A DNA stretch of 14,650 nt from JARBAU01 sp040414675. GTDB taxonomy: Archaea; Thermoproteota; Nitrososphaeria; Nitrososphaerales; Nitrososphaeraceae. Below the pieces are notes generated by a model, which searched no databases, was not told where the DNA came from, and was given only the letters and a program-made list of their open reading frames with translations. Both the position numbers and the translations under genes were made by a program. Below are positions 1-7,832 of this stretch, piece after piece. The DNA is taken from assembly GCA_040414675.1 (NCBI GenBank), contig JBEDUN010000074.1, positions 1 to 14,650 of the forward strand. Direction: 5' to 3'. Each line of letters begins with the position of its first letter. Positions within the stretch are counted from its first letter, which is position 1.

Positions 1-566
1 TCTTTATAGTAAGGTAGCAAACATGTGAATGGATAACCATCCTCTTCTAATGTAATATAATTGAGGTTGAGGCGCGAAGTGCCGGAGCGGATGTCGTCAT
101 TCCTGCAAACAATCCTCCTCGCTAATCTAACTACTGCTGCTATCCTTGATAAGTTCATTTACCGTCTCAAGTGCTGACTGTAAATCTTTTGTTAGTTGAG
201 AATACTCTTGCTCAAAGTGAGCTAATTATTCAATCGATAATATCAAACTTCCAGTGGTATACAATCGCTATGCTAAGAAACTTGCTGTAAGAATGAAATA
301 GAAACGATAATTGAGAAAATGTAACGTGCTGTATATGATATATGATATATGTAATAATAAAGAAAAGGTGCTTTACATGACAGAAACAAATGTAACGATA
401 TTTATGGCAATGTTTTGGATAACGGACTTGGATCACATTCATCGCATTCATCACATAGGATTTTCAACTGATCATCGTATATTTAGGAAGCCATAGAGTA
501 CCTTTATTACAGATCGATATCAAACAGAAAAGGCTAATAGTAAGGATGAAGATCGCATTCTAACAA

Positions 567-594
567 TAGCAATTTTTAACGTATAAGACAATAT
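567..594. repeat. dispersed 28-base repeat, copy 1
   Basis: This 28-base stretch, beginning tagcaatttttaacg, matches 7322-7349 at 26 of 28 positions, in direct orientation nearly 7 kb apart. Both differences are A/G transitions. A weaker third resemblance, aatttttaac followed by a TA-rich stretch, lies at 8789-8810. Its function is unknown; it could be a conserved promoter segment or the remains of a duplicated locus. Confidence 0.6.
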
Positions 595-1011
595 TTTAAG
601 AAGGTTTTCTTAATTGAGAGATCAAATGTGTAGACCGGCGTCTGTCTAACATAATAAAATGTGCATTTTATCATGAAGCGCGCGCCTATGTCCTGATTGA
701 TATTTGCAAGATCTTAATTCTAGTTTGGGCAGCCATACTACACCAAATTCAAATAGATGTACGATCGTTATGGAATCCAGTTTATCTTTGGGTTAGCGTC
801 TCCCTAAATAATTTGACTGGCTTCACTTTAACGACCGTATGATTGAACAGTCAATTACCACATTCCCTTATCTCTAATATAAGTTAAAGTCATAATACAC
901 AAAACGCAGATATACCATGTGGATAGGGTCTACATGTGCTGGGATTCAGATCATGTTCGTGAGTAATAATACTATCATGTTGAGGTACAACATCTAGATA
1001 ATACATATTAA

Positions 1012-1024
1012 TTATATTATTTAG
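1012..1024 (+). promoter_or_regulatory. TATA-like element before DUF47 gene
   Basis: The run ttatattatttag is centred about 30 bases upstream of the ATG at 1048. This is the spacing expected when transcription starts at or very near the start codon. No Shine-Dalgarno sequence precedes the ATG. It would drive the DUF47-phosphate transporter pair. Confidence 0.4.
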
Positions 1025-1047
1025 TTCCTTTTATTGTAGATAAAGTA

Positions 1048-1692
1048 ATGAATAGAACTGCGCATTGGTTTTCATGGCTGAAATCAAACGATAAAGCAAT
1101 TATTGATATAATCGAAAAGCAGACTTCCAATCTTGTAAGCGCAACGGGATCATTAGTTGAACTCATTGCCATCTATAATAACGTAAATGAACGCCAGTCT
1201 GCAATAAAGGATTTCGAACACAATGGAGATAAGATTGCTCACAGTATATTTGATATTCTTGACAAAACATTTGTAACACCTTTCGATCGAGAAGATATCT
1301 CTAAACTCACAAGCGCAATTGATGAGATATTAGATTATGCCGATGGTACAGCAGATAGATTTGTACTGTACAAGATTCTAAAGCCCGCACCAAAAATGCT
1401 GGAGATGGCCAAGATTCTTCATTTGGCCTCTCAAGAGATTGACACTATAGTCACAATGCTAAGAAAATTTAAAAATGCCCAAAGTCTTATTGAACATTCT
1501 GCCAGTATAAGTTGCATTGAGCACGAAGGAGACAAGATCTATAGAACTGCTATTGCAGATCTGTTTGAAAATGAACACGATGCTATAAATATCATAAAAC
1601 AAAAGTAAATTTACGAGACTTTAGAAGGAGCTATAGATAGGACCGCTGATGTATCAGATATCATTGAGGATATTGCTTTAAAATATGGCTAG
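1048..1692 (+). pseudogene. DUF47/PhoU-like phosphate transport accessory protein, interrupted by in-frame TAA
   Basis: This gene encodes a helical DUF47 (PhoU-related) protein, a family usually found beside PiT phosphate transporters and thought to modulate them at the cytoplasmic face. Two related halves are visible, each with an acidic metal-site motif: EHNGDK in the first half and EHEGDK in the second. The open frame runs 186 residues and stops at TAA 1606-1608. The same frame then continues without a break for 27 sense codons to TAG 1690-1692, reading IYETLEGAIDR and ending ALKYG, which is the usual C-terminal helix of the family. With it the protein is about 213 residues, a normal length. 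One G-to-T change (GAA to TAA) would explain the stop. The product may be a shortened but partly functional protein, a readthrough product, or a recent pseudogene. The transporter gene follows 64 bases downstream, probably in the same operon. Confidence 0.85.
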
Positions 1693-1756
1693 ATGAAAAT
1701 AATGCATATTCAATTTGAGGGCTGAAGATACAAAATAAATACAAACTGTATTGGCA

Positions 1757-2761
1757 ATGACAGAGAATTTATTCCTAGTCTATGGGACGATAATCGTAGC
1801 CTTATTTTTTGACTTTATAAATGGGTTTCATGATTCGGCTAACTCAATAGCAACAGTCGTAGGTACTCGGACGTTAAGGCCTTTATACGCAGTTAGCATG
1901 GCTGCCATAGCAAATTTTGTTGGCCCATTCATATTTGGAACTGCAGTCGCAGCTACGGTTGGTCAAGGAATAATTCAGTCAGAATTTTCCACTGTATACG
2001 TAATAATAGCTGCATTAGTAGGAGCAATTAGCTGGAATTTAATCACGTGGTACTTTGGCCTTCCATCGTCGAGTAGTCATGCTTTAATCGGTGGCCTAAT
2101 TGGCGCTGGATTAGTGGCAGGTGGAACGAAAGCGATCGTCTTTCCTGGAGTTGAAAAAACTTTGATATTCATGGTGGTTTCGCCAATCATGGGTTTTGTA
2201 ATTGCCTTTATACTGACAATAAGTATCATGTACTTTATACGAAGGAATAGACCGTCCACTATAAATAAAATGTTCGGAAAATTACAGATTGGATCTTCTG
2301 CATTCTTTTCCCTTACTCATGGTGCAAATGATGGTCAAAAAACTATGGGTGTTATAACTGCTCTATTGATTTCAGCTGGGATATTGGATTCAAAAAACTT
2401 TGCCGTTCCTGTTTACGTAGTCCTTATTTCAGCTGCAGCCATAGCACTAGGAACTTTCTTTGGAGGATGGAGAATCGTAAAGACGATGGCCTTTAGACTT
2501 ACAACTCTAAAATCATTTCAAGGATTCTGTGCAGAAACAGGAGGTGGAGTAATACTTACTTCAATGGCTTGGCTTGGAATACCCGTAAGCACGACGCATG
2601 CAATATCAGGAGCTATTATGGGTGCTGGGGCAACTAAGCGTCTATCTGCAGTAAGATGGGGTATAGGTAAACGGATTATTTATGCATGGATCATAACTAT
2701 TCCGGCTAGTGCTGCAATTGCCGGATTGGCATTATTCATAATAAATCTAATCAAAGGATGA
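1757..2761 (+). CDS. pitA: PiT-family inorganic phosphate transporter
   Basis: This is a low-affinity phosphate permease of the PiT (PHO4) family, which imports phosphate or metal-phosphate using a cation gradient. The 334-residue protein is almost entirely hydrophobic, with roughly ten membrane segments. It shows the two inverted signature repeats: GFHDSANSIAT near residues 23-33, and GANDGQKTMG near 189-198 after a short loop of basic residues. Each half also has the serine/threonine-rich partner motif, LPSSSSHALIGG and IPVSTTHAISGA. The length is typical of compact archaeal members. The start is taken as ATG 1757; an in-frame TTG at 1751 would add only two residues. No ribosome binding site is seen. 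Position after a DUF47 gene is the classic arrangement. The gene itself appears intact, ending in tandem TGA TGA. The family assignment is very secure; ion specificity cannot be read from sequence. Confidence 0.95.
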   Translation: MTENLFLVYGTIIVALFFDFINGFHDSANSIATVVGTRTLRPLYAVSMAAIANFVGPFIFGTAVAATVGQGIIQSEFSTVYVIIAALVGAISWNLITWYFGLPSSSSHALIGGLIGAGLVAGGTKAIVFPGVEKTLIFMVVSPIMGFVIAFILTISIMYFIRRNRPSTINKMFGKLQIGSSAFFSLTHGANDGQKTMGVITALLISAGILDSKNFAVPVYVVLISAAAIALGTFFGGWRIVKTMAFRLTTLKSFQGFCAETGGGVILTSMAWLGIPVSTTHAISGAIMGAGATKRLSAVRWGIGKRIIYAWIITIPASAAIAGLALFIINLIKG

Positions 2762-2795
2762 TGATACTTGTAAATTGGTCATATATTGGCGGTCT

Positions 2796-2819
2796 GTTAT
2801 CATATTTTTCTATATTCTT
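2796..2819 (+). terminator. T-rich candidate terminator after the phosphate transporter
   Basis: A pyrimidine-rich stretch containing TTTTT and further T clusters starts about 35 bases after the stop codon. Archaeal transcription commonly ends at oligo-T without a hairpin, so this is a plausible end for the DUF47-transporter transcript. It is only weakly diagnostic in AT-rich DNA. Confidence 0.3.
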
Positions 2820-2885
2820 GAAAAGACCAGAGATTGGTGACTAAAATACTTATGAGAAGATATAGAACGTTATCAACATTGTTAG

Positions 2886-3147
2886 ATGTTCGTTATTTCG
2901 GAACAGCGACTGAAGGCAGACTATAAAGGCGCAAAATGCTAAGAGATGATCTAGGAGCACTAGTAGTGAATACCCTCTACAACCCAGAAGGTGGAGCGAT
3001 ATATTGTATCCGCGATTTATTGTATCTAGGATGCACCAGATATGAGGCAGTTGAAAACACCATGATAAAATGAGACTAAAATGCGACTGGATTGTGGAAG
3101 TAAAGACTACAGAAAACGTGAGGCGCGCCACCAAACAAATATTATAA
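2886..3147 (+). pseudogene. probable small winged-helix-like gene with two frameshifts
   Basis: Three consecutive plus-strand frames read as one plausible protein of about 87 residues. Segment 1 starts at ATG 2886 and reads MFVISEQRLKADYKGAK. Segment 2 (from 2936) includes LRDDLGALVVNTLYNPEGG and a helix-turn-helix-like run ending YEAVENTMIK. Segment 3 (from 3070) reads VEVKTTENVRRATKQIL before TAA 3145-3147, like a wing and final helix. Both joins need the same -1 shift, each at an AAAATG where one extra A would restore the frame (2933-2938 and 3067-3072). A TATA-like agatatag lies about 24 bases before ATG 2886. I infer a small DNA-binding protein broken by A-run contractions. Alternatives are sequencing errors, programmed slippage, or chance. 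A 146-codon minus-strand frame overlaps this region, but its Cys/His/Leu-rich composition looks like a shadow. Confidence 0.4.
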
Positions 3148-3175
3148 TGTAACAATTCTTTATAGCGCGCCCTCA
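3119..3175. repeat. GC-rich imperfect inverted repeat
   Basis: The arms TGAGGCGCGC (3119-3128) and GCGCGCCCTCA (3165-3175) are complementary over ten base pairs with one bulged C, separated by about 36 AT-rich bases. In this AT-rich context the stem would be strong. Both arms contain the GCGCGCC motif, and the left arm overlaps the end of the winged-helix-like remnant. It could act as a terminator-like hairpin or simply be two nearby copies of the motif. Confidence 0.4.
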
Positions 3176-3934
3176 TTATATTCGCTTGCAAATATATACC
3201 GTAGATAAATCTTGGGTGGCATCGAACTAATGTCAGGCAACACGGGATTCTCGGAAATCCAATAATCATATCGGAAATCGCGTCTTCCATTTAAGGTGTG
3301 AAAATATGACATTAAAAAGGTTTCCTGATTTAAGAGATCGAGATAAAGACTACACTAAAGTCCAGTACAGAAAACGAAGACATTAGCGCATATGACACAT
3401 CTAGAGATGCAACTCCTGAAATTGACTGTGACGGCAGTGACGGCTATGATGGCTCTAGAGACAGTGCCTGTGGTATTAATAATGATGATGCCATAGTGGT
3501 ATCTGCATCAAATCAACCAGAAATTAACACCAATATTATAGAAAAAGATAAGCACTACCCCAGAAGCTGTCACAGCCATCACAGCCGTCACACCTGCGGA
3601 GTCTAGAATCAATATTGTTGATACACAGACTTCCCTTGTCTTCCATGGCAGATCTTTAGCAAGCACAATCGACCAAGTCCGAACCAATTCAAAATGCAAG
3701 AGAGATCTACAGGTTTGGCACTCATTAGTATAGACATTGCGAGCTATTTTCTAAGCGACTTTAGGACAACATCGCTGATTTGTTATGAGCACTAAATCTG
3801 CTGACACGGTTATCAAACAGCATGTAGCCAGTATACCGTAAAGTACAGTACAAACAGCAGACGAAATGAAGGTAAAAACTATCCAGAATTATACTCCATT
3901 CATTTCTAAATAGAATATAATCCATTATCATATT

Positions 3935-3966
3935 GTCTATCTACCTTAGTCGATTGATAGATAGAC
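3935..3966. repeat. small hairpin, 9-bp perfect stem
   Basis: The arms gtctatcta (3935-3943) and tagatagac (3958-3966) are perfect reverse complements around a 14-base loop. There is no T-run directly after it and no gene close by, so its role is unclear. Confidence 0.35.
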
Positions 3967-4499
3967 CCGATGGCAAGCAAATCATGAAATTCCGGTTGCT
4001 GGATGGTTCAACTAGGCTAGGTCTGTGGCATGTATCCTCCTAAGTTGTTGCAGCATACTTGGCAAACAACCTTACATATGGAAAGGGTATTTGTGTTATC
4101 AAAAATGCACCCAGCAAAGTTCTATTTAGGTAATTAGATAGATTGCTAGTAATAAATCCACAAAAGAAATCTAAAGCTGCCGCCAGTGTCAGATCTGGCA
4201 GACAGTAGTATCTTTATGAAGGTCTTGTTCTTCTGGTAAGTTAAATCTGTGTGATATTGTATTTATCGATCGTAGTTGCTTGCTATTCTAGTAAATTAAT
4301 TAAGGTTGTTGCCAGACTAGAAGGCTAGTAGTTGATTCGATCACCAGTCTCAATAACAATATCAAAGTTAGCCTTTGAATAAAGTATTATTGCTTCTAAT
4401 TAATTATTTAGGTACACAATTAGTTGGTATGGTAAAATATAGAATATAATATAAGAATAATATTACTAATCGCTTCGGTATAAAACGGATAACCAATCG

Positions 4500-4507
4500 C
4501 TATATGA
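4500..4507 (+). promoter_or_regulatory. TATA-like element before the 60-residue membrane peptide
   Basis: The sequence ctatatga is centred about 26 bases before ATG 4529. This matches the leaderless promoter spacing seen at the other genes here. Confidence 0.4.
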
Positions 4508-4528
4508 TATCAAGCTCAGGATTCAGAT

Positions 4529-4711
4529 ATGGTATTAGGCACACTCTGGACTATTATACTGATAATAGTGGCCATAGTAATCATAATATTATTACTAAAG
4601 TTCCTCTTCGCAATAATAGCGATTGGTCCTGTAGTAATGGTACAACAACAACAACAACAAGAATTGAATATAATATCTAATATGCTGTCACAAATGCCTA
4701 TAAAATTCTAG
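4529..4711 (+). CDS. small single-helix membrane peptide
   Basis: The product is a 60-residue protein of unknown function. Residues 4-36 form a very hydrophobic, Ile/Leu-rich membrane segment containing one lysine near its middle (LLLKFLFAIIAIG). A run of six glutamines follows, encoded by six perfect CAA repeats at 4643-4660, and then a short polar tail ending MPIKF. It starts at ATG with a well-spaced TATA-like element and no ribosome binding site. I recall similar short hydrophobic hypothetical proteins in Nitrososphaeraceae, but I assign no function. Nothing downstream for almost 500 bases suggests an operon. Against it being real: AT-rich DNA readily produces Ile/Leu-rich frames of this size. 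For it: the promoter placement and the well-organised helix-then-polar-tail layout. Confidence 0.55.
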   Translation: MVLGTLWTIILIIVAIVIIILLLKFLFAIIAIGPVVMVQQQQQQELNIISNMLSQMPIKF

Positions 4712-5167
4712 CGGCCTAGTTGTTAAAGGTTAGAGTAGACAGCATAGTAAAGAGATTCCTGCCAAAATGCCAACACCTTATCAAATTGACAACAAGCGAT
4801 AACAACCGAACCAATTCACATTTATTTTTTTATTCGCTTTATTGGTCAGTTATTCAGATATTTGTCCATTATATTATAATTGCAAGTATTATTATTATCC
4901 CAAGCAAGATTCATTAATCGTTAATAGTGGTTAATAGTACTACACCGACGCAATATTAAACGTAGATTCTTGTCATATAACAATATTCAGGAGAACGTTT
5001 AAGATTTTGGTAGTTCAGATTTGGCCAATATTTAAGTGTCTATAAGAGTGTGGTATAATAGCAGCGTCGTCTTTTTGTTTTGCCACATTGTTTTGGTAAT
5101 CAATTCAATTGTTCCAATTTATCTATCTTTGCAAAGTGATACGATTTTGCAGCTAATGTGAAGGCAT
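4712..5167. other. gene-poor stretch
   Basis: A 65-codon frame from TTG 4720 to 4917 exists, but it has a weak start, no promoter signal of its own and an AT-driven composition, so I do not call it a gene. Otherwise I see only AT-rich DNA leading into the promoter of the next gene. Confidence 0.5.
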
Positions 5168-5168
5168 C

Positions 5169-5177
5169 AAATATATC
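5169..5177 (+). promoter_or_regulatory. TATA-like element before the DUF6775-like gene
   Basis: The sequence aaatatatc is centred about 31 bases before ATG 5204. No ribosome binding site lies between it and the start, again fitting a leaderless or very short-leader transcript. Confidence 0.4.
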
Positions 5178-5203
5178 ATTATGTAATAACAAATTGGCAA
5201 ACA

Positions 5204-6064
5204 ATGCTAAAATTTAAGAATGTTCACATTTACCGCAATCAAACAAGCACATTAGATTTTAACTTAATAGTGGGAGAACTACAAAAATATTTTATTGGTA
5301 TTAAGATAGATACAAGACCTCCTTTTTTGATTCATATGAACAATCTATTGGCAGAGCAGTTAGCATCTATCCGTATATCTGATGTCAAGAAGCCATTCAC
5401 TGAACAACCAAGAATTAGGGTTCAAGAAGAACTAGATCAAAATGCTGCTTATGAGAAGAATTTTACAGGATATCTAATTCTCAATGGTACTAATAATGAT
5501 AGTAGTAACAAGAAGTCGTATAAAGAATCGATATTATATGATGGGTTTATGATGCAAAAATTATTTGAAGCAATGATCAATGAATATGAGGCAAATATCG
5601 ACCATGTGCACATAGTCTTTGAAGATAGAGTTATCTGCACTTTTAGCGAAGAAGATTGGCGCTATCATGTAAGAGCCATTTTGGCGGGTAATCCTTCAAT
5701 TATTTCTACGACTGGCATTATTGAAGCACCTGCCAAACCAAAAGAGTGGTACATAGAGCAAATGCTGATAGCAGATTATTGCATACGTAGTAGTGATGAT
5801 GATGACGAAAATAATTCAAACTCATCTAATAGGAGAGAAAATTATCTTGATTATGGCGAGTATAGGATAAACTTCGCAGCTGTTGGATACATTCTTCAAG
5901 CATTATTCTTCTTTATAACCAAAGGAAATCCTTTCTGCAGTGATATTAATTGTAGACTTTATAATGCACATTGGCAAGAAGAACTGATATATTCACAAAT
6001 ACAAAGCAAGAGGCTATGTAGTGAGCATGCGAAATTGTTGTATGAATTTAATACTATTAACTGA
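5204..6064 (+). CDS. DUF6775-like putative metallopeptidase
   Basis: This 286-residue soluble protein resembles the archaeal family annotated as DUF6775 putative metallopeptidase; this is from memory and moderately confident. The central part contains HIVFEDRVICTFSEEDWRYH (about residues 138-157) followed by a conserved-looking stretch with STTGIIEAPAKP, which I associate with this family. The C-terminus carries a candidate metal site: Cys245, Cys250, His256 in YNAHWQEE, then Cys272 and His275 in LCSEHAK. There is no signal peptide, so it is probably cytoplasmic. Two low-complexity insertions are present, one Asn/Asp/Ser-rich near residues 97-105 and one rich in Asp, Asn and Ser near 198-210. 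The frame is open throughout and starts at ATG with a TATA-like element upstream. It converges on the hydrolase gene with only 27 bases between the stop codons. Substrate and activity are unknown. Confidence 0.8.
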   Translation: MLKFKNVHIYRNQTSTLDFNLIVGELQKYFIGIKIDTRPPFLIHMNNLLAEQLASIRISDVKKPFTEQPRIRVQEELDQNAAYEKNFTGYLILNGTNNDSSNKKSYKESILYDGFMMQKLFEAMINEYEANIDHVHIVFEDRVICTFSEEDWRYHVRAILAGNPSIISTTGIIEAPAKPKEWYIEQMLIADYCIRSSDDDDENNSNSSNRRENYLDYGEYRINFAAVGYILQALFFFITKGNPFCSDINCRLYNAHWQEELIYSQIQSKRLCSEHAKLLYEFNTIN

Positions 6065-6091
6065 TGAATACTAGTAGGCGGATTGTATTAA

Positions 6092-6904
6092 TTATTGGTG
6101 TCCAAGTAGTATAGGATTTGCTAGCTGATATTCTTTATCGCTTAAAAGATTTGAATGGCAATTAGATGTATGTCCAAGGTTATGGAAATATCCTTGTGAC
6201 TCTACACTTGATAAAGGTACTAATCCATCATTAGGTTTTGGGAGCTGAGAATATCCAATTCCTTCTAAAAGCTGTGGACAATTGAGCAATTGGGAAGGAC
6301 TCCAGTCACCAGCTATGGTGTAGTATTTTGTATTTGGATTCATCCTAACTTTGGTATCTGCTGCTCCAGGTTTCAAGTCTTCAACAGCTGGTTTACAGAT
6401 ATTGCTTGATTGTGCAATAGGTGAACCTGCGTTAGGAGTTCCAATCATTATTAGATTTGCAACAGCTTTATTACCAGAATAACTGCTATTTGCCAAAAAT
6501 ACTCTTGCATCCAGTCCTCCCTTGCTATGACCAACAATATTTACTTGTTTAGGAGGCGATCCAGGGGTCGTCTTATTGTTGAGAATTTGTTGAACCTGTA
6601 AATTTAGCTCCTTCGCATGATCTGCGGCTGAGCCACATTTATCATCTGATTTATAAAATGTAATTGGATAAAATGCAATACCATCTTTTTTTAGTAAATC
6701 TTCCCATTTTGACCATACTGATTTATCTGAACCATAACCATGTACCAAAAGCACTGGAAGCGGTTTCTTTGTAGTAGAATCACCACCACTCGTGGCAGCA
6801 TTAGTTATATGATACTGATCATTTGTTATAAATAAAAACGATCCAATAGCAATTAATATGATTATTATAGGTATACTAACCATTGCAATTATTTCCTTAC
6901 TCAT
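6092..6904 (-). CDS. membrane-anchored alpha/beta-hydrolase (lipase/esterase, PGAP1/EstA-like)
   Basis: The product is a serine hydrolase, probably a lipase or esterase acting outside the membrane. From ATG 6904 it has 270 residues. An uncleaved N-terminal membrane helix covers about residues 5-27, followed by a Thr/Ser/Gly-rich linker. The oxyanion motif LLVHGYG lies near 52-58, and the nucleophile elbow GHSKGG places the catalytic serine at about 127. A likely acid is Asp226 in PNDGLVPL, and a likely base is His250 in NCHSNLL. Four cysteines (about 90, 170, 209 and 249) could form disulfides, consistent with an external location. An in-frame TTG at 6913 would add three residues; ATG is preferred because the TATA-like element at 6932-6943 places transcription start beside it. 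The triad is complete, so the enzyme is probably active. Substrate is unknown. Confidence 0.9.
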   Translation of the reverse strand: MSKEIIAMVSIPIIIILIAIGSFLFITNDQYHITNAATSGGDSTTKKPLPVLLVHGYGSDKSVWSKWEDLLKKDGIAFYPITFYKSDDKCGSAADHAKELNLQVQQILNNKTTPGSPPKQVNIVGHSKGGLDARVFLANSSYSGNKAVANLIMIGTPNAGSPIAQSSNICKPAVEDLKPGAADTKVRMNPNTKYYTIAGDWSPSQLLNCPQLLEGIGYSQLPKPNDGLVPLSSVESQGYFHNLGHTSNCHSNLLSDKEYQLANPILLGHQ

Positions 6905-6931
6905 GTATGTCAACTCATATAGACTACAATA

Positions 6932-6943
6932 AGTTATATAGAT
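6932..6943 (-). promoter_or_regulatory. TATA-like element for the hydrolase gene
   Basis: Read on the minus strand, tctatataac is centred about 33 bases upstream of ATG 6904. It predicts a leader of only a few bases. Confidence 0.4.
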
Positions 6944-7552
6944 TGCAAAAGTCTAAATTTCTATATGTTCGACATCTGTTTCTGCTCTTGAACATGATCT
7001 TGCATCATGCTTCCTAGATTATAATAGTCTATAAAAAGAGTGATTCTGAAATTTCTGAAATACTGATGAGCACCATACCTACATATCATAAAATTGCTTG
7101 TATTTGTCTATCAGGAAAAGCGCGCCTGCTCATCCTTCCTGTTACCATCTGGACTAGCTATGCACATATAGGACAAAATCTATCCGAGCTCGACGAACGC
7201 TAATATGATCGGTACTTATGATGGATTAACTAGCTCAGAAACGATCTGACTATAGTACAATGCAGATATCTATACGTAGTACCAATTAAGGGATGTGTGA
7301 ACTGAAGTATTTAGTTTCATTTAGCAATTTTTAACGTATAGGACAGTATCTGATTAAGTTCTGTTTAGTTGTATAGGACATGGTAATTCTAGATACGATG
7401 TGCACCCTGCCACATAATAAAGTATATTCAAAAATGAGATACACTAAGTTTAGACGGAGTGTTTCAATACCCTCTCGTAAAGACCAGAGAAGATATATTG
7501 GGAATAATCTATCGGACAGCAAAGATGTATAGAATTTAACGGCATTAGTTAT
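6944..7552. other. gene-poor stretch with repeats and a possible 45-residue ORF
   Basis: The best small frame is 7066-7203 (plus), beginning MSTIPTYHKIACICLSGK and ending SELDER, with ctataaaaa about 33 bases upstream. It contains a GCGCGCC site and could be a small gene, but the evidence is thin. The 9-mer tataggaca occurs at 7167-7175, 7337-7345 and 7372-7380, with a related gtataagaca at 581-590. The second and third copies extend to gtataggaca and are 35 bases apart. An 80-codon minus-strand frame (7331-7573) has no promoter signal or recognisable motif and is not called. Confidence 0.4.
7322..7349. repeat. dispersed 28-base repeat, copy 2
   Basis: This is the direct-orientation partner of 567-594, identical at 26 of 28 positions. 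It contains one of the tataggaca motifs. The flanks on either side are not obviously related to those of copy 1. Confidence 0.6.
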
Positions 7553-7776
7553 GTCCGTAACGAAGAGATCCATGTTGTTATAGCATTAATAGGCCAGCTG
7601 GGTGCGCAATTTAACTATAAATCAATGATAAGAAGGAAGGTCAGCGTTTGGCAAATGATCTGTAAAGCTATGACCCTGATGTCTTGGTAAGGCGCAAGCC
7701 AGCAATCGTAGCTGAATACTTATTCATATCTACTATAATGACAGAAGAACATGTAGCATACGTGCAAGAACTTTAA
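7553..7776 (+). pseudogene. possible decayed gene end, unknown function
   Basis: A plus-strand run reading VRNEEIHVVIALIGQLGAQ could join, by a -1 shift at an A-run near 7617-7621, to a second frame. That frame reads DKKEGQRLANDL, an in-frame TAA (7663-7665), then SYDPDVLVRRKPAIVAEYLF and on to MTEEHVAYVQEL before TAA 7774-7776. An AAA-to-TAA change would account for the internal stop. The segments read like protein, but each is short enough to be open by chance and I recognise no family. It ends just before the promoter of the next gene. Confidence 0.25.
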
Positions 7777-7801
7777 AGTAACTGCCTAGCCCTAAGCTTA
7801 A

Positions 7802-7810
7802 ATTTAATAT
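7802..7810 (+). promoter_or_regulatory. TATA-like element before the acidic hypothetical gene
   Basis: The sequence atttaatat is centred about 27 bases before ATG 7833, the spacing expected for a leaderless archaeal transcript. Confidence 0.45.
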
Positions 7811-7832
7811 GGATTTTAGCCTATAGACAGGT

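Larger units (their letters stand above)
1..1047. other. gene-poor stretch, no secure gene
   Basis: I see no gene I would defend here. The minus strand carries two short adjacent coding-like runs, 47-124 and 127-225. The second reads as a charged helical stretch ending in DSSSS before a TAG and is preceded by an in-frame TAA. They may be the decayed end of a gene. A plus-strand frame open from about 618 to 837 has no start codon, and its length is not unusual by chance in AT-rich DNA. The stretch also holds one copy of a dispersed repeat (567-594), one GCGCGCC motif (680-686) and a short heptamer tandem repeat (atatgat) at 333-351. Confidence 0.5.
3148..4528. other. long gene-poor stretch with possible coding debris
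   Basis: There is no secure gene in nearly 1.4 kb. From 3306 to about 3725 the plus strand holds three successive coding-like runs in different frames. The first is a short ATG-initiated run to TAG 3384. The second is an Asp/Ser-rich run through CDGSDGYDGSRDSACG. The third contains AVTAITAVT and ends near RTNSKCKRDLQVW. They could be the remains of one gene, but the frames need +1 shifts with no obvious cause, so this is weak. GTGACGGCT-like repeats at about 3434-3455 recur inverted near 3569-3590. The remainder, 3725-4490, shows only a short hairpin and AT-rich DNA. Confidence 0.4.

Noticed and set aside
311..496. 61-codon plus-strand frame
   Set aside because: The sequence is His/Ile/Met-rich with no promoter spacing, and the start region overlaps a tandem heptamer repeat.
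618..837. About 72-codon open plus-strand frame including a GCGCGCC site
   Set aside because: It has no start codon, and frames of this length are expected several times per window in DNA of this composition.
2850..3290. 146-codon minus-strand frame
   Set aside because: It is long for chance but Cys/His/Leu-rich, with no recognisable motif. The plus-strand winged-helix-like reading explains the region better.
3785..3913. Short frame with an in-frame TAA
   Set aside because: Both pieces are about 20 codons, which is ordinary by chance, and there is no motif.
4720..4917. 65-codon plus-strand frame starting at TTG
   Set aside because: Weak start, no TATA-like element of its own, and an AT-driven Ile/Tyr/His-rich sequence without structure.
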